A stretch of DNA of 64,000 nucleotides from the NCBI GenBank assembly GCA_964247055.1, contig OZ176058.1, forward strand, positions 5,006,490-5,070,489, read 5' to 3'. Of the stretch, positions 23,181-34,500 are shown one piece after another. The notes below the pieces were generated by a model. The model was not told the origin of the DNA, made no database searches, and saw only the letters and a list, made by a program, of their open reading frames with translations. Position numbers and translations under genes: made by a program. Position 1 is the stretch's first letter; each line of letters starts with the position of its first letter. The stretch is from Paragordius varius (lineage: Eukaryota > Nematomorpha).

Positions 23181-23381
23181 ATGATAATAATGTTTAAATT
23201 TTATTTAAATTTTACCTTAGGTTTAATATTTATATTCTTCTGTCTCAATAATAATTCGATTCTATGTTCTATGATAGGAGAAATCGAAAATTCTAACAAA
23301 CGGATTTTTACTTACCGATTTGTTAGACGGAAATTCTTGAACGACACTCTGAATAATTCACAACATAGAAAATTGGTTTAA
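23181..23381 (+). CDS. Possible 66-residue secreted peptide
   Basis: A single open frame begins with a strong hydrophobic N-terminus (LNFTLGLIFIFFCLNNNSIL then CS) that would serve as a signal peptide. A short polar, basic tail follows, with KR, RRK and RK dibasic sites. No phase-1 donor of the kind used by the other genes was found, so it is modelled as a single exon. AT-rich DNA produces such hydrophobic frames by chance, so this is a weak call. Confidence 0.3.
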   Translation: MIIMFKFYLNFTLGLIFIFFCLNNNSILCSMIGEIENSNKRIFTYRFVRRKFLNDTLNNSQHRKLV

Positions 23382-23590
23382 CCTAAAATTTTTATGCAAA
23401 GCCATAATATATTACTAATAAAAATTATTCTTAGAATATGACAAATTAGCGGAAAACGCCATCTTTATAGTAAATATTAAACTCCATAATATATTACTAA
23501 TAATAAATATTATTGTTTTAGTAAATATACTTTAATTTCCATTTATTCAAGCTTTAGTTTTATTTTGAGATATAAATGAAAAAATAAAAT

Positions 23591-23880
23591 TACAGTAAAA
23601 ATTAAAATTTCACGGACAAAAAGTACAAATATAAAGACAAATATTTTTTATATACAACCATACTTTTTTAAACTTGATTTTTTTGCATATAACACATTCT
23701 TTTAAACTCCCACGTATAGAATAGAGATGTATATTGGTATTATAATCAATGAAATATTTTACCATTGTTACATGTTTTTAATAGGATAAAAGGGTTTAAA
23801 AAAGTATGGGTTGTGTTTAGATAAAAAATTTTATCCTTATATTTTTACGTTTTATCCGTATAATTTCAATTTTTACTGTA
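23591..23880. mobile_element. MITE family A copy
   Basis: Complete, with TACAGTAAAAATTAAAATTT at left and TTTCAATTTTTACTGTA at right. The internal AACATGTTTTTAATAGG spacer is short. Confidence 0.85.
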
Positions 23881-24031
23881 TCTTTAAGTTAGATATTACA
23901 ATAAGAACCATCTAACATCAATATATACTTACTAACCCTTTCTTATAATCAAACCTTAAACAGTATTATAAGAGTTTTAATTATTCTTGTTCAAAGCATT
24001 AAAAACTGGTTTCTAGCTCGATTCAAAAATA

Positions 24032-24204
24032 TAGTAAAAATTGAAAGTATACGGACAAAACGTGAAAATATTGAGACAAATTTTCTCAAAAGTTAATTAT
24101 ACTTATACCAATTACATCTCTATTCCATACTTTGCTTTCTAAACAAATATTCCTTTTTTGATATTTTGAGTTTTGTCCATAATATAATTTCAATTTTCAC
24201 TGTA
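24032..24204. mobile_element. MITE family A copy, internally deleted
   Basis: TAGTAAAAATTGAAAGTATA at left and ATTTCAATTTTCACTGTA at right, only about 170 bp long; the centre ACATCTCTATTCCATACTTT is retained. Confidence 0.75.
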
Positions 24205-24360
24205 ATTACATTAGTAAATATACATTGCTAGAAAGTTATAAATTATTGCCAAATAGCATATACAACAAGGGTAGTATTATTGACTTTTAGTTATTTTTTT
24301 CAGCCAATAATAAATTCCTTTTGCTGCAGAATATGCTATTTGACAATAAATATAGCAATA

Positions 24361-24722
24361 TATACCATTTACAATTCAATTTCACCCGTAAACAATTCAA
24401 ATTCACCCTTGAACGATTAAAATTCACCCTCGAACCATTATTCACCCTCAAATAAAATATATTTTTAAGATTAAAAATTACCTATATTTTATATATTAAA
24501 AAAAATTTTTGTTTTAAATTTAATTAATACTGAAAAAATTATAAACTATACCATGAACATATATTACATATTAATAATGAGTTATATTAGTTCGAAAACA
24601 ATAATTTATTTTTAGTGGGAATTTGAATTGTTCAAAGGTGAATTTGAATTGTCCAAGGGTGAATTTGAATTGTTCAAAGGTGTTGAATTGTTCAAGGGTG
24701 AATTTGAACTGAAAATGGTATA
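24361..24722. mobile_element. Family M element, copy 4
   Basis: The left array has four units beginning TATACCATTTACAATTC. The right array has about four units, including a shortened one, ending GAACTGAAAATGGTATA. Confidence 0.8.
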
Positions 24723-25173
24723 AATACTTACTCATACTCTATATGGCTTGCACAAGCAGAAATTAAAATAAATCTCAAACTCTCCAAAATGTGTGAAAGA
24801 TAGCTTTCACGCGTGCCTATAATATGCGCTATTAACGGTAATTTGTATAACTTTGTGAAAATATTAATTAAACATTTTATTATTCTTAAACTCTTTTTCA
24901 TTAGACAGGGCCTATAATAGCTCATGTTTAATTTTCATCTTTTAGAAACATAAAAATAATTTCAAGCTTATCAAAACAGTTGGGGAAAATTGCCATTTCC
25001 AAACACGGTTGTCAGTTACATTCATAACTAACTAAAAAGCATAAAGAGTAAATCAGTGTTAATGAAACCGTGGTCCTAAAAGTGCCGTTTTATTAAATTA
25101 TATAAACATTAATTTTTTTAAAAATTTAGTTAAAAAAACCATTTTTGCGATAATTTACATCCGTTTAAGATAC
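24723..25173. other. Intergenic, nothing recognised
   Basis: No exon, promoter pair or repeat end was found between the family M copy and the next MITE. Confidence 0.35.
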
Positions 25174-25459
25174 TACAGTAAAAATTGAAATTATACTGAC
25201 AAAATGTAAAAACATAATGACAAATTTATCTTCCTTAGACAACCATACTTTTTCAAACCTTAATTTATATTATACTCATTTAATAAAAATCGTAAAATAT
25301 GTCGTTGATTGTTTTACCAATATACATTTCAATTTATCACTATGGAATATAAAACAATGGGTTATACTTAAAAAATCAAGATTTTAAAAGTATATTTTAA
25401 TTTAGTAAAAAATGTCTTTATTCACGATTTGTCCAGATATAATTTCAAATTTTACTGTA
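25174..25459. mobile_element. MITE family A copy
   Basis: Starts TACAGTAAAAATTGAAATTA and ends AATTTCAAATTTTACTGTA. Both inner blocks are present. Confidence 0.85.
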
Positions 25460-25699
25460 CAACTGTGGGAGAATCCATAATTTTCTCAATGATATCCACA
25501 TTGAGTTAAGATTAATTTTTATACGATGCATTAATGTAGTTACGCAGAGTTCATTTTTTTGTTTTGAGGCAGGAAATATTATTAAAAATATAAAATAAAT
25601 TTGACGATGACAAATAGTTTTTTAGATCTGGGAAAGGGCACGGATTGCCGTTTAATAATTCTGTGCTTAAATATTTATAGCTTTAACATATTTTTATGT

Positions 25700-26804
25700 A
25701 TTTTGCATTCAGACAATAAATGTGTTTCGATTCAAAATAGGATAACTGACGACAAGCTTGTTTAAAATCAAATAATTTATAAAATTTAAAACTATGGTAG
25801 TTGAGCTTATTAGGGATGCACAAATATATAATAAACATAATGTAAAATAAAAAATGTACGCAGCATGACATGTACTTTGATGTATATCTTGCAGTGCATT
25901 TTTCCTCTTATGATCCCTTTTAAAACGAAGATCCAAAAACACTGGAGAAAAAGCATTGGATTAAGATGTTGCTGCTTTTATACAACTATATTTTATCTGA
26001 TTTAACTCAAAGTACCTCTCCCATACCAAAAATCTTTAAAAGAGTAATTTACTCAAGGTATTTCATATTATACCATAGGAGTGTAAAAATACTTAAAAGT
26101 TTGCCATAATAAATTAAAAAATTTGGTCTGTAGTACAACTCTAAAACGGTTTTCGAAAATTTTAACTGGTTAAGGTTCCTGTTTTTTATATTTTTTAGCT
26201 CCAGAACCGGCTTTTTAAAGGATGGAACATGTTCCAAAACGGTTATTAAATTTAAACACTATTCCGGTTGCGGCTCTTAACGTGGAACAACGGTTCTGGT
26301 TTTTTTCTGTTTACTGCATAGAAAATATTTTTTTAATACACCTATGAGTCATTGTCGACTAAGTTTTATACAAATATTTAAAATTTGCGACAGTAATCTA
26401 TATATTTATAAAAATAAAAAGTGGTGGCTTTTGTTTCCGGAAAACCGGTAGACCCATTCAAATACAAATGTCGAAAAAATATAAAAATTAATGAATGCTC
26501 CGGCAATAGCTTTGTCATTTTGAATTGGGCCACCAGTTCGGGCCCACCCGGTGTAAAAAACGGGTTTTTCGAAAACAGCAGTCCACAAAAATCGTGTCTT
26601 TGAGACATTTCAGGAAAACGTGTTGGAGCATTCGATTTCAAATATGATTTTTATACATTTTTTACGATTGCGCCGAACATTGTCGGCTCGCTTTTTTAAT
26701 TAAAGCCCTCTTTTTACCCGCTCCCCCCGTAAAATACCATTTTTTTCAAAAAACTAAATCCACAAAAATAATTTTTTGAAACTATTTTCGCCCAAAGTAT
26801 GAGA
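25700..26804. repeat. Right arm of inverted duplication outside the hAT copy
   Basis: This stretch is inverse to 1,557-2,570. Shared blocks include CCGGAAAACCGGTAGACCCA (about 26,438) and GCCGCAACCGGAATAGTG read on the opposite strand. Similarity is high enough to follow by eye but has many indels, so the duplication is not recent. Confidence 0.65.
25855..25985 (-). pseudogene. hAT transposase fragment, right-arm copy
   Basis: On the - strand one frame reads FSPVFLDLRFKRDHKR followed directly by KNALQDIHQSTCHAA, without the stop seen in the left-arm copy. It covers only the LDxRFK neighbourhood of a hAT transposase and has no start or remaining domains. It is a relic and no product is expected. 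Confidence 0.55.
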
Positions 26805-27224
26805 CAGTGGCGAAACTACGGGAACTAGGGGGAGCAGTGCGGAGGGGCCCTTTTTTGTAATATTAAATATGGCCCCCTTTCTATTTTGACTGAGGGTTTA
26901 AAATTTATTACCTTTTTTATTTACAGATATGTAAGTAATAATTGCCTGATTGTAAGTATACTGGCAAAGAATAAAGAGATTTATTGATTGAAAGGAAGAA
27001 AGAGCGAAAAAAATGCATTTTTTCACTATCTCAATAAGCGGTTTTATTACAACTTGATATTTAATAAACACCCTTAAATTCTCTTTAATAGACACCTTAA
27101 AAAAGTGAAATTAGTTAAAAAATAAATAAATGCGTATAGATAATTGGCAACAAAAATTAATATAGCTTATAATTTTCAAGTCTTAAATTATTTTGTTATT
27201 AAGATTTGTAGAATATAAATGTTA

Positions 27225-27985
27225 TGGAGATTATTTTCTTAGTTTACCTTTGCAATTAGAAGTCATAGTACGGCTAATAGATTAAAAGGAGATATGATAA
27301 TTAATTTGATTTAAGTACAATCGATTGCCCTCTCCAGGATTTAAGTTCTCTGTTTTGTCTTTTACCAACTATAATTGGTCTTAAATTTTTAAATACTCAG
27401 TATATACCATTTACCGTTCAAATTCACCCTTGAACAATTCAATTCACCCTCGAACAATTCAAATTCACCTTTGAACAATTTAAATTCACCCTAAAAATAA
27501 ATTATGTATTTTCGAACTAATATAACTCCTTATTAATATGAAATATATGTTTATGTTATAGTTTATTATTTTTTCAGTATTATTTTAATTTAAAACAAAA
27601 TTTTTATTTTATAAAAAATATATAAAAATATTGGTAATTTTTAATCTTAAAAAGCATATATATTATTTGAGGACGAATTTAAATTGTTCGAGGGTGAATT
27701 TGAATTGTTCAAGGGTGAATTTGAATTGTTTAAGGGTGAATTTGAATTGTAAATCGTATATATATACAAATTCCTAATTGACTGTGTTTGCACGTGTTCA
27801 TTATGTGTGGCTGATGAGTCCAAAACAAGGACGCGCGTCTCAGACTTATTCACGTGGTAAACACTGTATTCTTTAAATTTTGGTTTCATAAAGCCACCTA
27901 TTGCTTGAAAGTACTATGACTTCTACAAAGTTAGACTAAGAAAATAATCTCCATAACATGTTTTATATTTAATATAAAGATGGCG
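27225..27985. mobile_element. Family C element, copy 2, interrupted by family M
   Basis: Inverse of copy 1. ATTATTTTCTTAGTTTACCT at left and AATATAAAGATGGCG at right bound it. Without the 360-bp family M insertion its length equals that of copy 1. Confidence 0.65.
27401..27762. mobile_element. Family M element, copy 5, with an empty site available
   Basis: It begins CCATTTACCGTTCAAATT and ends TTGTAAATCG, flanked by TATATA on both sides. The uninterrupted target is seen in copy 1 of family C (about 964-979) and again in copy 3 (about 32,430-32,443), so the element boundaries and an AT-type target duplication (TA to TATATA; the exact length is ambiguous) can be read directly. Left array four units, right array about three. 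Confidence 0.85.
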
Positions 27986-28629
27986 TTTTCTATGTCCTAT
28001 ACGTGGAATTGTAAAATTTACAAATAAAATCTCATTTGCAATAATATATTGATATAGCGTAAAAATATATATGATATATAATGTAGTGTGAAAGACAATT
28101 TACATATTTTAAGCATTATGAGGAAATAGGTTCATCTAAATTTTAATATTATTGAGTTAAAGGAAGAAAAAGCAAAAAATGCAACTTTTTCACAATCCAT
28201 TAATTTTTAGCCATAATGATATTGTTTGTTTCTTTATTAATTTCTGGCAGTTTTAACAGTGAACAAAAAGGAAGGGAAAAATTAAAAACTTGATCAAATG
28301 GGTAAAAGATATAATTAGAAATTTGCTCACGCAAAATCGAGAAAACGTAATTTTAAAAGATTTTCTGATTAATACATGCGCATAATAAGTTATATAATTA
28401 TCTTAATACGTTAAGATTAAGGAATGGCGGTCGTTAGGGTGGGCGGGTGGACACTAACCATTATTTAATACTAGGAACGCAAAACACTTAGACTCAAGAT
28501 GGCAAGCCATGTAAATATTATTTTTTTAAATATAATATTAACGAATCTAAGTGAGGCCCCAGGTGAAAAGATAACTGCAAACGATTTTTTTGGGGAAAAA
28601 GGGGTTATAGTCCGCCACTGGTATGAGAC

Positions 28630-29900
28630 CGTAAAAATTCAATAAGGATTCCAGATATTCCCTGTTAAAAGGCAAAAATTTTAGTCAAGCGTTTCTTTGA
28701 TGATAGCTGCTGGGTCAGGAGATATCCGCTAAAAACTGACCCGTCATATCGAAATAGCGTGCTTTTGGGGCTAAATTTTAGATAACCTATCAGGCCAATG
28801 AGTTCGATCCCTGCTTAAAATATTACCCTTAAAAGGTCAAAAATTTGAGCGGATTTTTTAAAATAGCAGTTAAATAGGCCCTTTACGCCCTAAAAAATGC
28901 GCATCATTAAACTATTATTTAGTTTTGAAGCCGTTGTTTCATAAACTAATATGGATTGAATGATAATTCCAGGTATTCCCCTATTAAGGCAATTTTTTTA
29001 TCTAACTACACTTTTATATTGGCCTCTAGGTAGGGGGCTACCCGACTACAACTGCGCCATCATATCAAAATTGCGTTGTTTAGGAGTTAATTTTCAGAAA
29101 TCTTATCAGGCCATATAAGTTTTATAATGGCCTGAAATATTACCCGTAAAAGGCAAAAATTTATGTCTAGCGGTTTTTTAGCGATTAAATAGGCCCTTTA
29201 CGCCCTAAAAAATGCGCTATCATTGAAAAATTTAGTTTTGAAGCCATTCTTCCATAAACTATTCAGAACATATGGAATGAATGATGATTTCCCCTATAAG
29301 GCAAAATTTTTATCGAACGTCTTTTTTATATTGGCCTCTGGGTAAGGGGATACCTACCAACAACTGCGTTGCCATATCGATGCAGCATGCCTTTGGAGCC
29401 AAATTTAAGATAACCTATGAGACTAATAGGAACATATGGAATCCATGATAATCCAGACATTGCCCATATTAAGGCAAAAATTTTGCCCAACGCTTTTTTA
29501 TACCCCTGGGTAAGGAACTACCCGCCAAAAACTGCGCACTATATAGCAATTGCGTTGTTTTGGAGCTGATTTACTGAAACATATGAGCTCATTAAAAGCT
29601 TGAAATATTAACCGTAACTAGGCAAAGAAGGTCAGTTTTTTTATTAGCCGTTAATTCGGGGCTCTTATCCCCTAAAAATACGCAATCAATAACGTTTACT
29701 TAATGTTGAGGTATTTTTTCGAATGACCCATAAGACGATGGTATCAAAGATAATTCCAAATATTTTCTATAAAGGCAAAAAGTTTAATTTAGCGCTTTTT
29801 CCATATCGGTCTATGGCTAGGGGTCTACCGGTTTAAAACTGAGACGCCATACAAAAATGGCGTGGGTTTGGACCTAGTTTTAAAAAATTAGGAAGCCATA
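28630..29900 (+). repeat. Dimeric satellite, about four diverged units
   Basis: A unit of about 310 bp is made of two related halves. Half A contains ATTCCAGATATTCCC, AAGGCAAAAATTTT and GGCTACCCGCCAAAAACTGC. Half B contains GAAATATTACCCGTAAAAGG, then AAATAGGCCCTTTACGCC. A halves start near 28,645, 28,965, 29,285, 29,450 and 29,750; B halves near 28,818, 29,135 and 29,597. One B half is missing, so one A-A step is only about 165 bp. GC is higher than in the flanks. There is no coding frame. Confidence 0.8.
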
Positions 29901-31111
29901 CCCAATCTCAAAAATAAAGCTTTGCACGTTTCACCCAATAATTGCTTATGTCTTTTTATACTAAGATCCTTGCTGAATAAAAATTATTTGTTAACATTGT
30001 TAAAATTTAGTGTACTTGAGGCCTTTATACTATTAAGCTCGCTCAACAATATTTTGAGGCTATATTCGCCAAAATTATGAGATCATAATAAATTGAATAG
30101 GAGTGCAGATCGCGAATGAAGGCCATAAAATTTGCTCCGAGATTTACGCTAGTTTTATATAAAGTAATACAGATAACATTTAAAATAATACCTATATATG
30201 ACCTGCTGTAGAACTATATACAACCATAAATACTTGTAATTTAAAATAAAATATAGTCAATATTCAAATAATTAATCACACACATAAATTTATTGAATTA
30301 ATAAATGCACAAATTAAGTGGCCAATATATATTACATTAAAGGAAAATTTTTCTGAACATGATAGAATATAAAATATTGATTTTATATATAATATTTGGA
30401 TGAACACCAAAGCCAATAAGCGATTAGACTGGGAAGGTTAACGTAAAAATCGTAACAGCTCGGATCGCAAATATGAACTAATAATACCAGAAAAAGACAA
30501 ATTAGTATGAAATAATATTATATATATTATATAAGATGTATATTTAAATCAACCCTTAATAGATTATCATTTTGATCTTTAAAAAAAACCTGGAATTGCA
30601 TATTCACAGTTGCCTTTATAATTTTGATGTTTTTATATAAGCCTTTAGTATATTGAAGGTAAAGTAACAATTAATCATACTTTTAAATCTTGATATTTTC
30701 GACATAAATTATTTAATTACGTATGTAAATATATAAGTGATGTTACCATATTTAATTTTTATTTCGTAATGCAGTTTAAAACTTAATAAAAAAATCAAGT
30801 TGGAGATTTAAAAAATTTGTTTTTATTTTATTTTTTATTTGCTAATTTTACCGTATACAATTAAAAAAGGTTAATTATTGGTGCAGCCACGTCTCTATAA
30901 TCGGTCGGAATCTCTAATAAATGCTAATTACATTTTAGCACAATATGTTTTAGCTTTCTATTAAAAGAACAGGTAAACTTTTATATAAATATTGATATAA
31001 ATAAAAGATTAGAATGATAATCATCCTCTGTTCTTAGAAAATAAATGTGTAATTAGACTAATTGATGTCATACAATCAAAACATACAATATCGAGAAATT
31101 AATTTTAAGAA

Positions 31112-31114
<3 letters not shown>
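29901..31114. other. Intergenic, nothing certain
   Basis: A worn family A remnant may lie at about 30,655-30,860 (CATACTTTTAAATCTTGATA at left and AATTTTACCGTATA at right). No gene was found. Confidence 0.35.
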
Positions 31115-31162
<48 letters not shown>

Positions 31163-31185
31163 TTATATATTTATATATATGAATA
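31115..31185. repeat. (TA)n microsatellite
   Basis: Almost uninterrupted TA dinucleotides with two TTA breaks. Confidence 0.9.
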
Positions 31186-31529
31186 AACATTTTGACCGAC
31201 TTTTATATTTTAAGATTTTAGTGGTCTTTACAAAACATCGCGGATCCTGGTTTAAAATCTTATTCTGAATTTTTTGTTTTTTTATCTAGATACTTAAAAT
31301 ATTGGTATACATGAGGCTACAATAAAATTACAAGTATTTTATATTCAAAAGGCGCAGAAAACTAAAATATTAATAATGATTTCGGAAACTTAATTTTAAA
31401 ATTGGGTTTAATAATGGTAAAATATCCATAATATTAGACCTATACACGATTCGCATTTTCGATGAATCATTTCAGAATTATTATTAAGAAAACATGCATA
31501 TTTTAACAAAAAAACTTGAAAACAATTAC

Positions 31530-34500
31530 ATCAAAGCTTATGGGTGCGGGAGTGCCTGTCATGGGGCTAACGAATACAAAGTTGAATCCTGTATAATTTG
31601 CGGGCACTGTAGTATTGCTTTGTAGTGTAAGAGTCTTCATTGCCGCCATCATACCTTCAGTTGCCACTGTGCCGATAGGGTCTGTTGTAGTTATTGTGGC
31701 AGGCGTACCGCCCATAAAATTGGCCCCTTAACAACAAAAAGATGCTAAAATTCATTTAAGATTCATAATTTTGTGTGAACTAATCAGAAACAGCAGAAAA
31801 TAGAAATTAGAATACAGACAAAGCGTTATCGTATGTAGACAAATATTTTTTTTAAAAACACCGCTCTACTATTTGACACTTAGTTATTTTAAAGAATAAC
31901 TCGTGCTTTAAATAGAGATGCAAATTGATAACAGAATCAATGAATCCAATTAATAAAAAAATTAACATAAATGACCCCGGAAGACGCCATCTTTATATTT
32001 TATAACGACATAATATGGAAATTATTATTATTAGCCTACCTTTGCAATTAGAAGTCATAGTATTTCCCATTAAACAATAGGTGCCTGTATAAAGTAAATT
32101 TTATGATGTGTTTACAAAGTGCAAGGCGTCTTATCCTTGTTGTGGACTCATCATTTACCTATAATACGGGCTAACTGTCGCCTTAAAATTTTCGTTCCCT
32201 ACAGCCAATTGCTTATAGGAAATACTATAACTTCTAATTGCAAAGGTAGGCTAATAATAATCCTCATATTATGTCGTTATTATATGAAGCGCCATTTGTT
32301 ATATGCTCTATCTTAGCTATAAATAAAAAGAGATCTGATATTTAGCTTGATCTAAGTATCGGTCGCCCTCTCTGGGCCTTAAGTTCTCTGTTTTCTCTTT
32401 CACCAACTATAATTGGTCTTAAATCTTATACTCAGTATATATACAAACTCCTAACTGACAGTATTTGTACGTGTTCATTATGTTTGACTAATAAATCCAC
32501 AACAAGGACGAAACACGTCTCACCCTATGACACGTGGTAAACACTGTCTTAAAATTTTCGTTCCATACAGCCACCTATTGGTTGATAAGAAGTACTATAA
32601 CTTCGCAAACGTAGGCTAATAATAATTATTTTATATTTCGTTTTTAAATTACAAATAGTTAAATCGTTTATATAAATTAGGGATTTAAATAGTATGGCTC
32701 TTTTAAATGATCTTTATGCACGCTTTATCTGCATAATTAGAATTTTTGTTGTAGTTTAATTCGATTATTAAAGGACGATAACTAGTTTCGGTTCTTTATA
32801 TTTTTCGTTCTAAAGCCGGTTATTTAAAAAAGCTGTTTTAAAACGGTTAATAAAATTCAAAACTTACATTTTTTGGCTACAGAACTTGTTATTTAAATGG
32901 TTCCGATCATTATCCAGTCATATAATTAATATTCCAAAACATTAACATGTAAGCACTTTTTATTAATTAAAATTAGTTAATAAATTCAACAAACAATTGG
33001 AAAGTGTAGATTAAGCATTAATACCTAATTTCTATATCTACAAGGATTACAACATGATGTTCATACGTCAAATTGCATAAACTGGTTTTTATATCCTTCA
33101 AAATGAAATATTAATAGTTATATCAGATTATTATGAATTATTACATAAGAGTGTAACAATACTTACTTTGCCCTAGTAAATTAAAAAAACTTGGTCTACA
33201 CAACTAATATTAAAACGGTTTTTTTTTAATTTTAAATCAATAAAATTAATTTTAGCATATGTATCAATAGGTTTCGATATTAATAAGGCTTATAAAATGG
33301 AAAATGTAATTTTTAATAAAATACGTATTTGGGACTTTGATTAACAAAAATTTTTGAGTTAAATTGCATTTTTACACTAGCTTTGTAACATAAAAAACAA
33401 TAAGTGTTTTAATAAAATTCATATATGAACTAAAAATAATTATAATTAAGTCTAAAAATAATTTTTTTTCAATGTTTTACTTTAAAAACTCAGGTTTGAA
33501 ACAGTATGTTTTTAAATACGGAGATCTGAACCGTATTTCGGCCAAAATTCATTACAAAACTATTTAAATAAACAAAACTGAAATGGATTTTTATTTAAAG
33601 AAGTTTTCACTTTATTATGTCAAAGCTTAATAAAACACAAGGGATGGAGTGAATAAAAAAAGGGAACTTAGTTCCTTAACTTTTTTAAGAGATTCCTTAA
33701 TTTGGATAGGTAGACTTATATCGGTTTTAAGCATGTTTGGTTTAAGAAAACTCGAGAGTAAACAGATGTGTTTTTCAGATATATATTATAAGGAAACCCT
33801 TTCTTTGAAAAAATGATCATAGGAAACACTTAAAGGGTTTCCTTTTTTTATTCACTTAACCCAAGCTAAATTATGTATTTTATTTAACTAAATTTTAATT
33901 TGCCAACAATACATAGATAAATCTACATTTGCCCTCAAAAATAATCGTTAAATATTGTACTTAATTGATTTCCACCAAAGAGTGCCACACCCAGTGTAAA
34001 TTGACACGGCATGTTAGCAACTTTATTGAATGTTAATATGGCAGCCCGGTCCGCAGTGAATTCTAAAATACATTTAATGAAATATAATATGGTGAAAATA
34101 CAGTAAAAATATTATACGGGCAAAACGTCAAAATATAAGGACAATTTTTTTAAAAGACAACTATACTTTTACAAACCCAAATTTATCCTAATAAAAACAT
34201 TTTATAACAATCGTAAAATACGTAATTGATAGTACTGCTAATTATCAGCTCTATTCTATACTTTGTAGTTTGAAACAATGTGTTATATTTTTTAAAAAAA
34301 TTAAGATTTAAAAAGTATGGTTGTATTAAAAAAAATATTTGTCTATGTATTACCTTTTGTCCGTATAATTTCAATTTTTACTGTATATATACAAAGAGCT
34401 ATCGAGTATCAAACATAAACTTTGTACATGCCATAAAGCCTTTCCTAATAAATATTTAATTACTAACACATTGTTAGGATGCTTTTTATTAAAATTTAGA

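Larger units (their letters stand above)
26805..28620 (+). mobile_element. hAT element with 8-bp target duplication
   Basis: The left terminal repeat is CAGTGGCGAAACTACGGG and the right is TATAGTCCGCCACTG, which are imperfect inverse complements. The 8 bp immediately outside on both sides are GTATGAGA (26,797-26,804 and 28,621-28,628), a perfect target duplication of the length made by hAT transposases. The interior carries no transposase frame; most of it is a family C element with a family M element inside that. Non-autonomous or decayed. The right terminal 350 bp are related to both ends of the foldback element at 41,752-42,892. Confidence 0.85.

Noticed and set aside
24361-24480. CRISPR-like array of 21-bp repeats
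   Set aside because: The units are contiguous tandem repeats without spacers, in a eukaryotic transposon end.
26378-26641. Overlapping open frames on both strands in the right arm
   Set aside because: They lie in repeat sequence shared with the left arm, where the frames are not preserved.
27647-27889. Open frame on - ending in NSPLNNSNSP repeats
   Set aside because: It crosses the right array of a family M element and part of a family C element; no gene.
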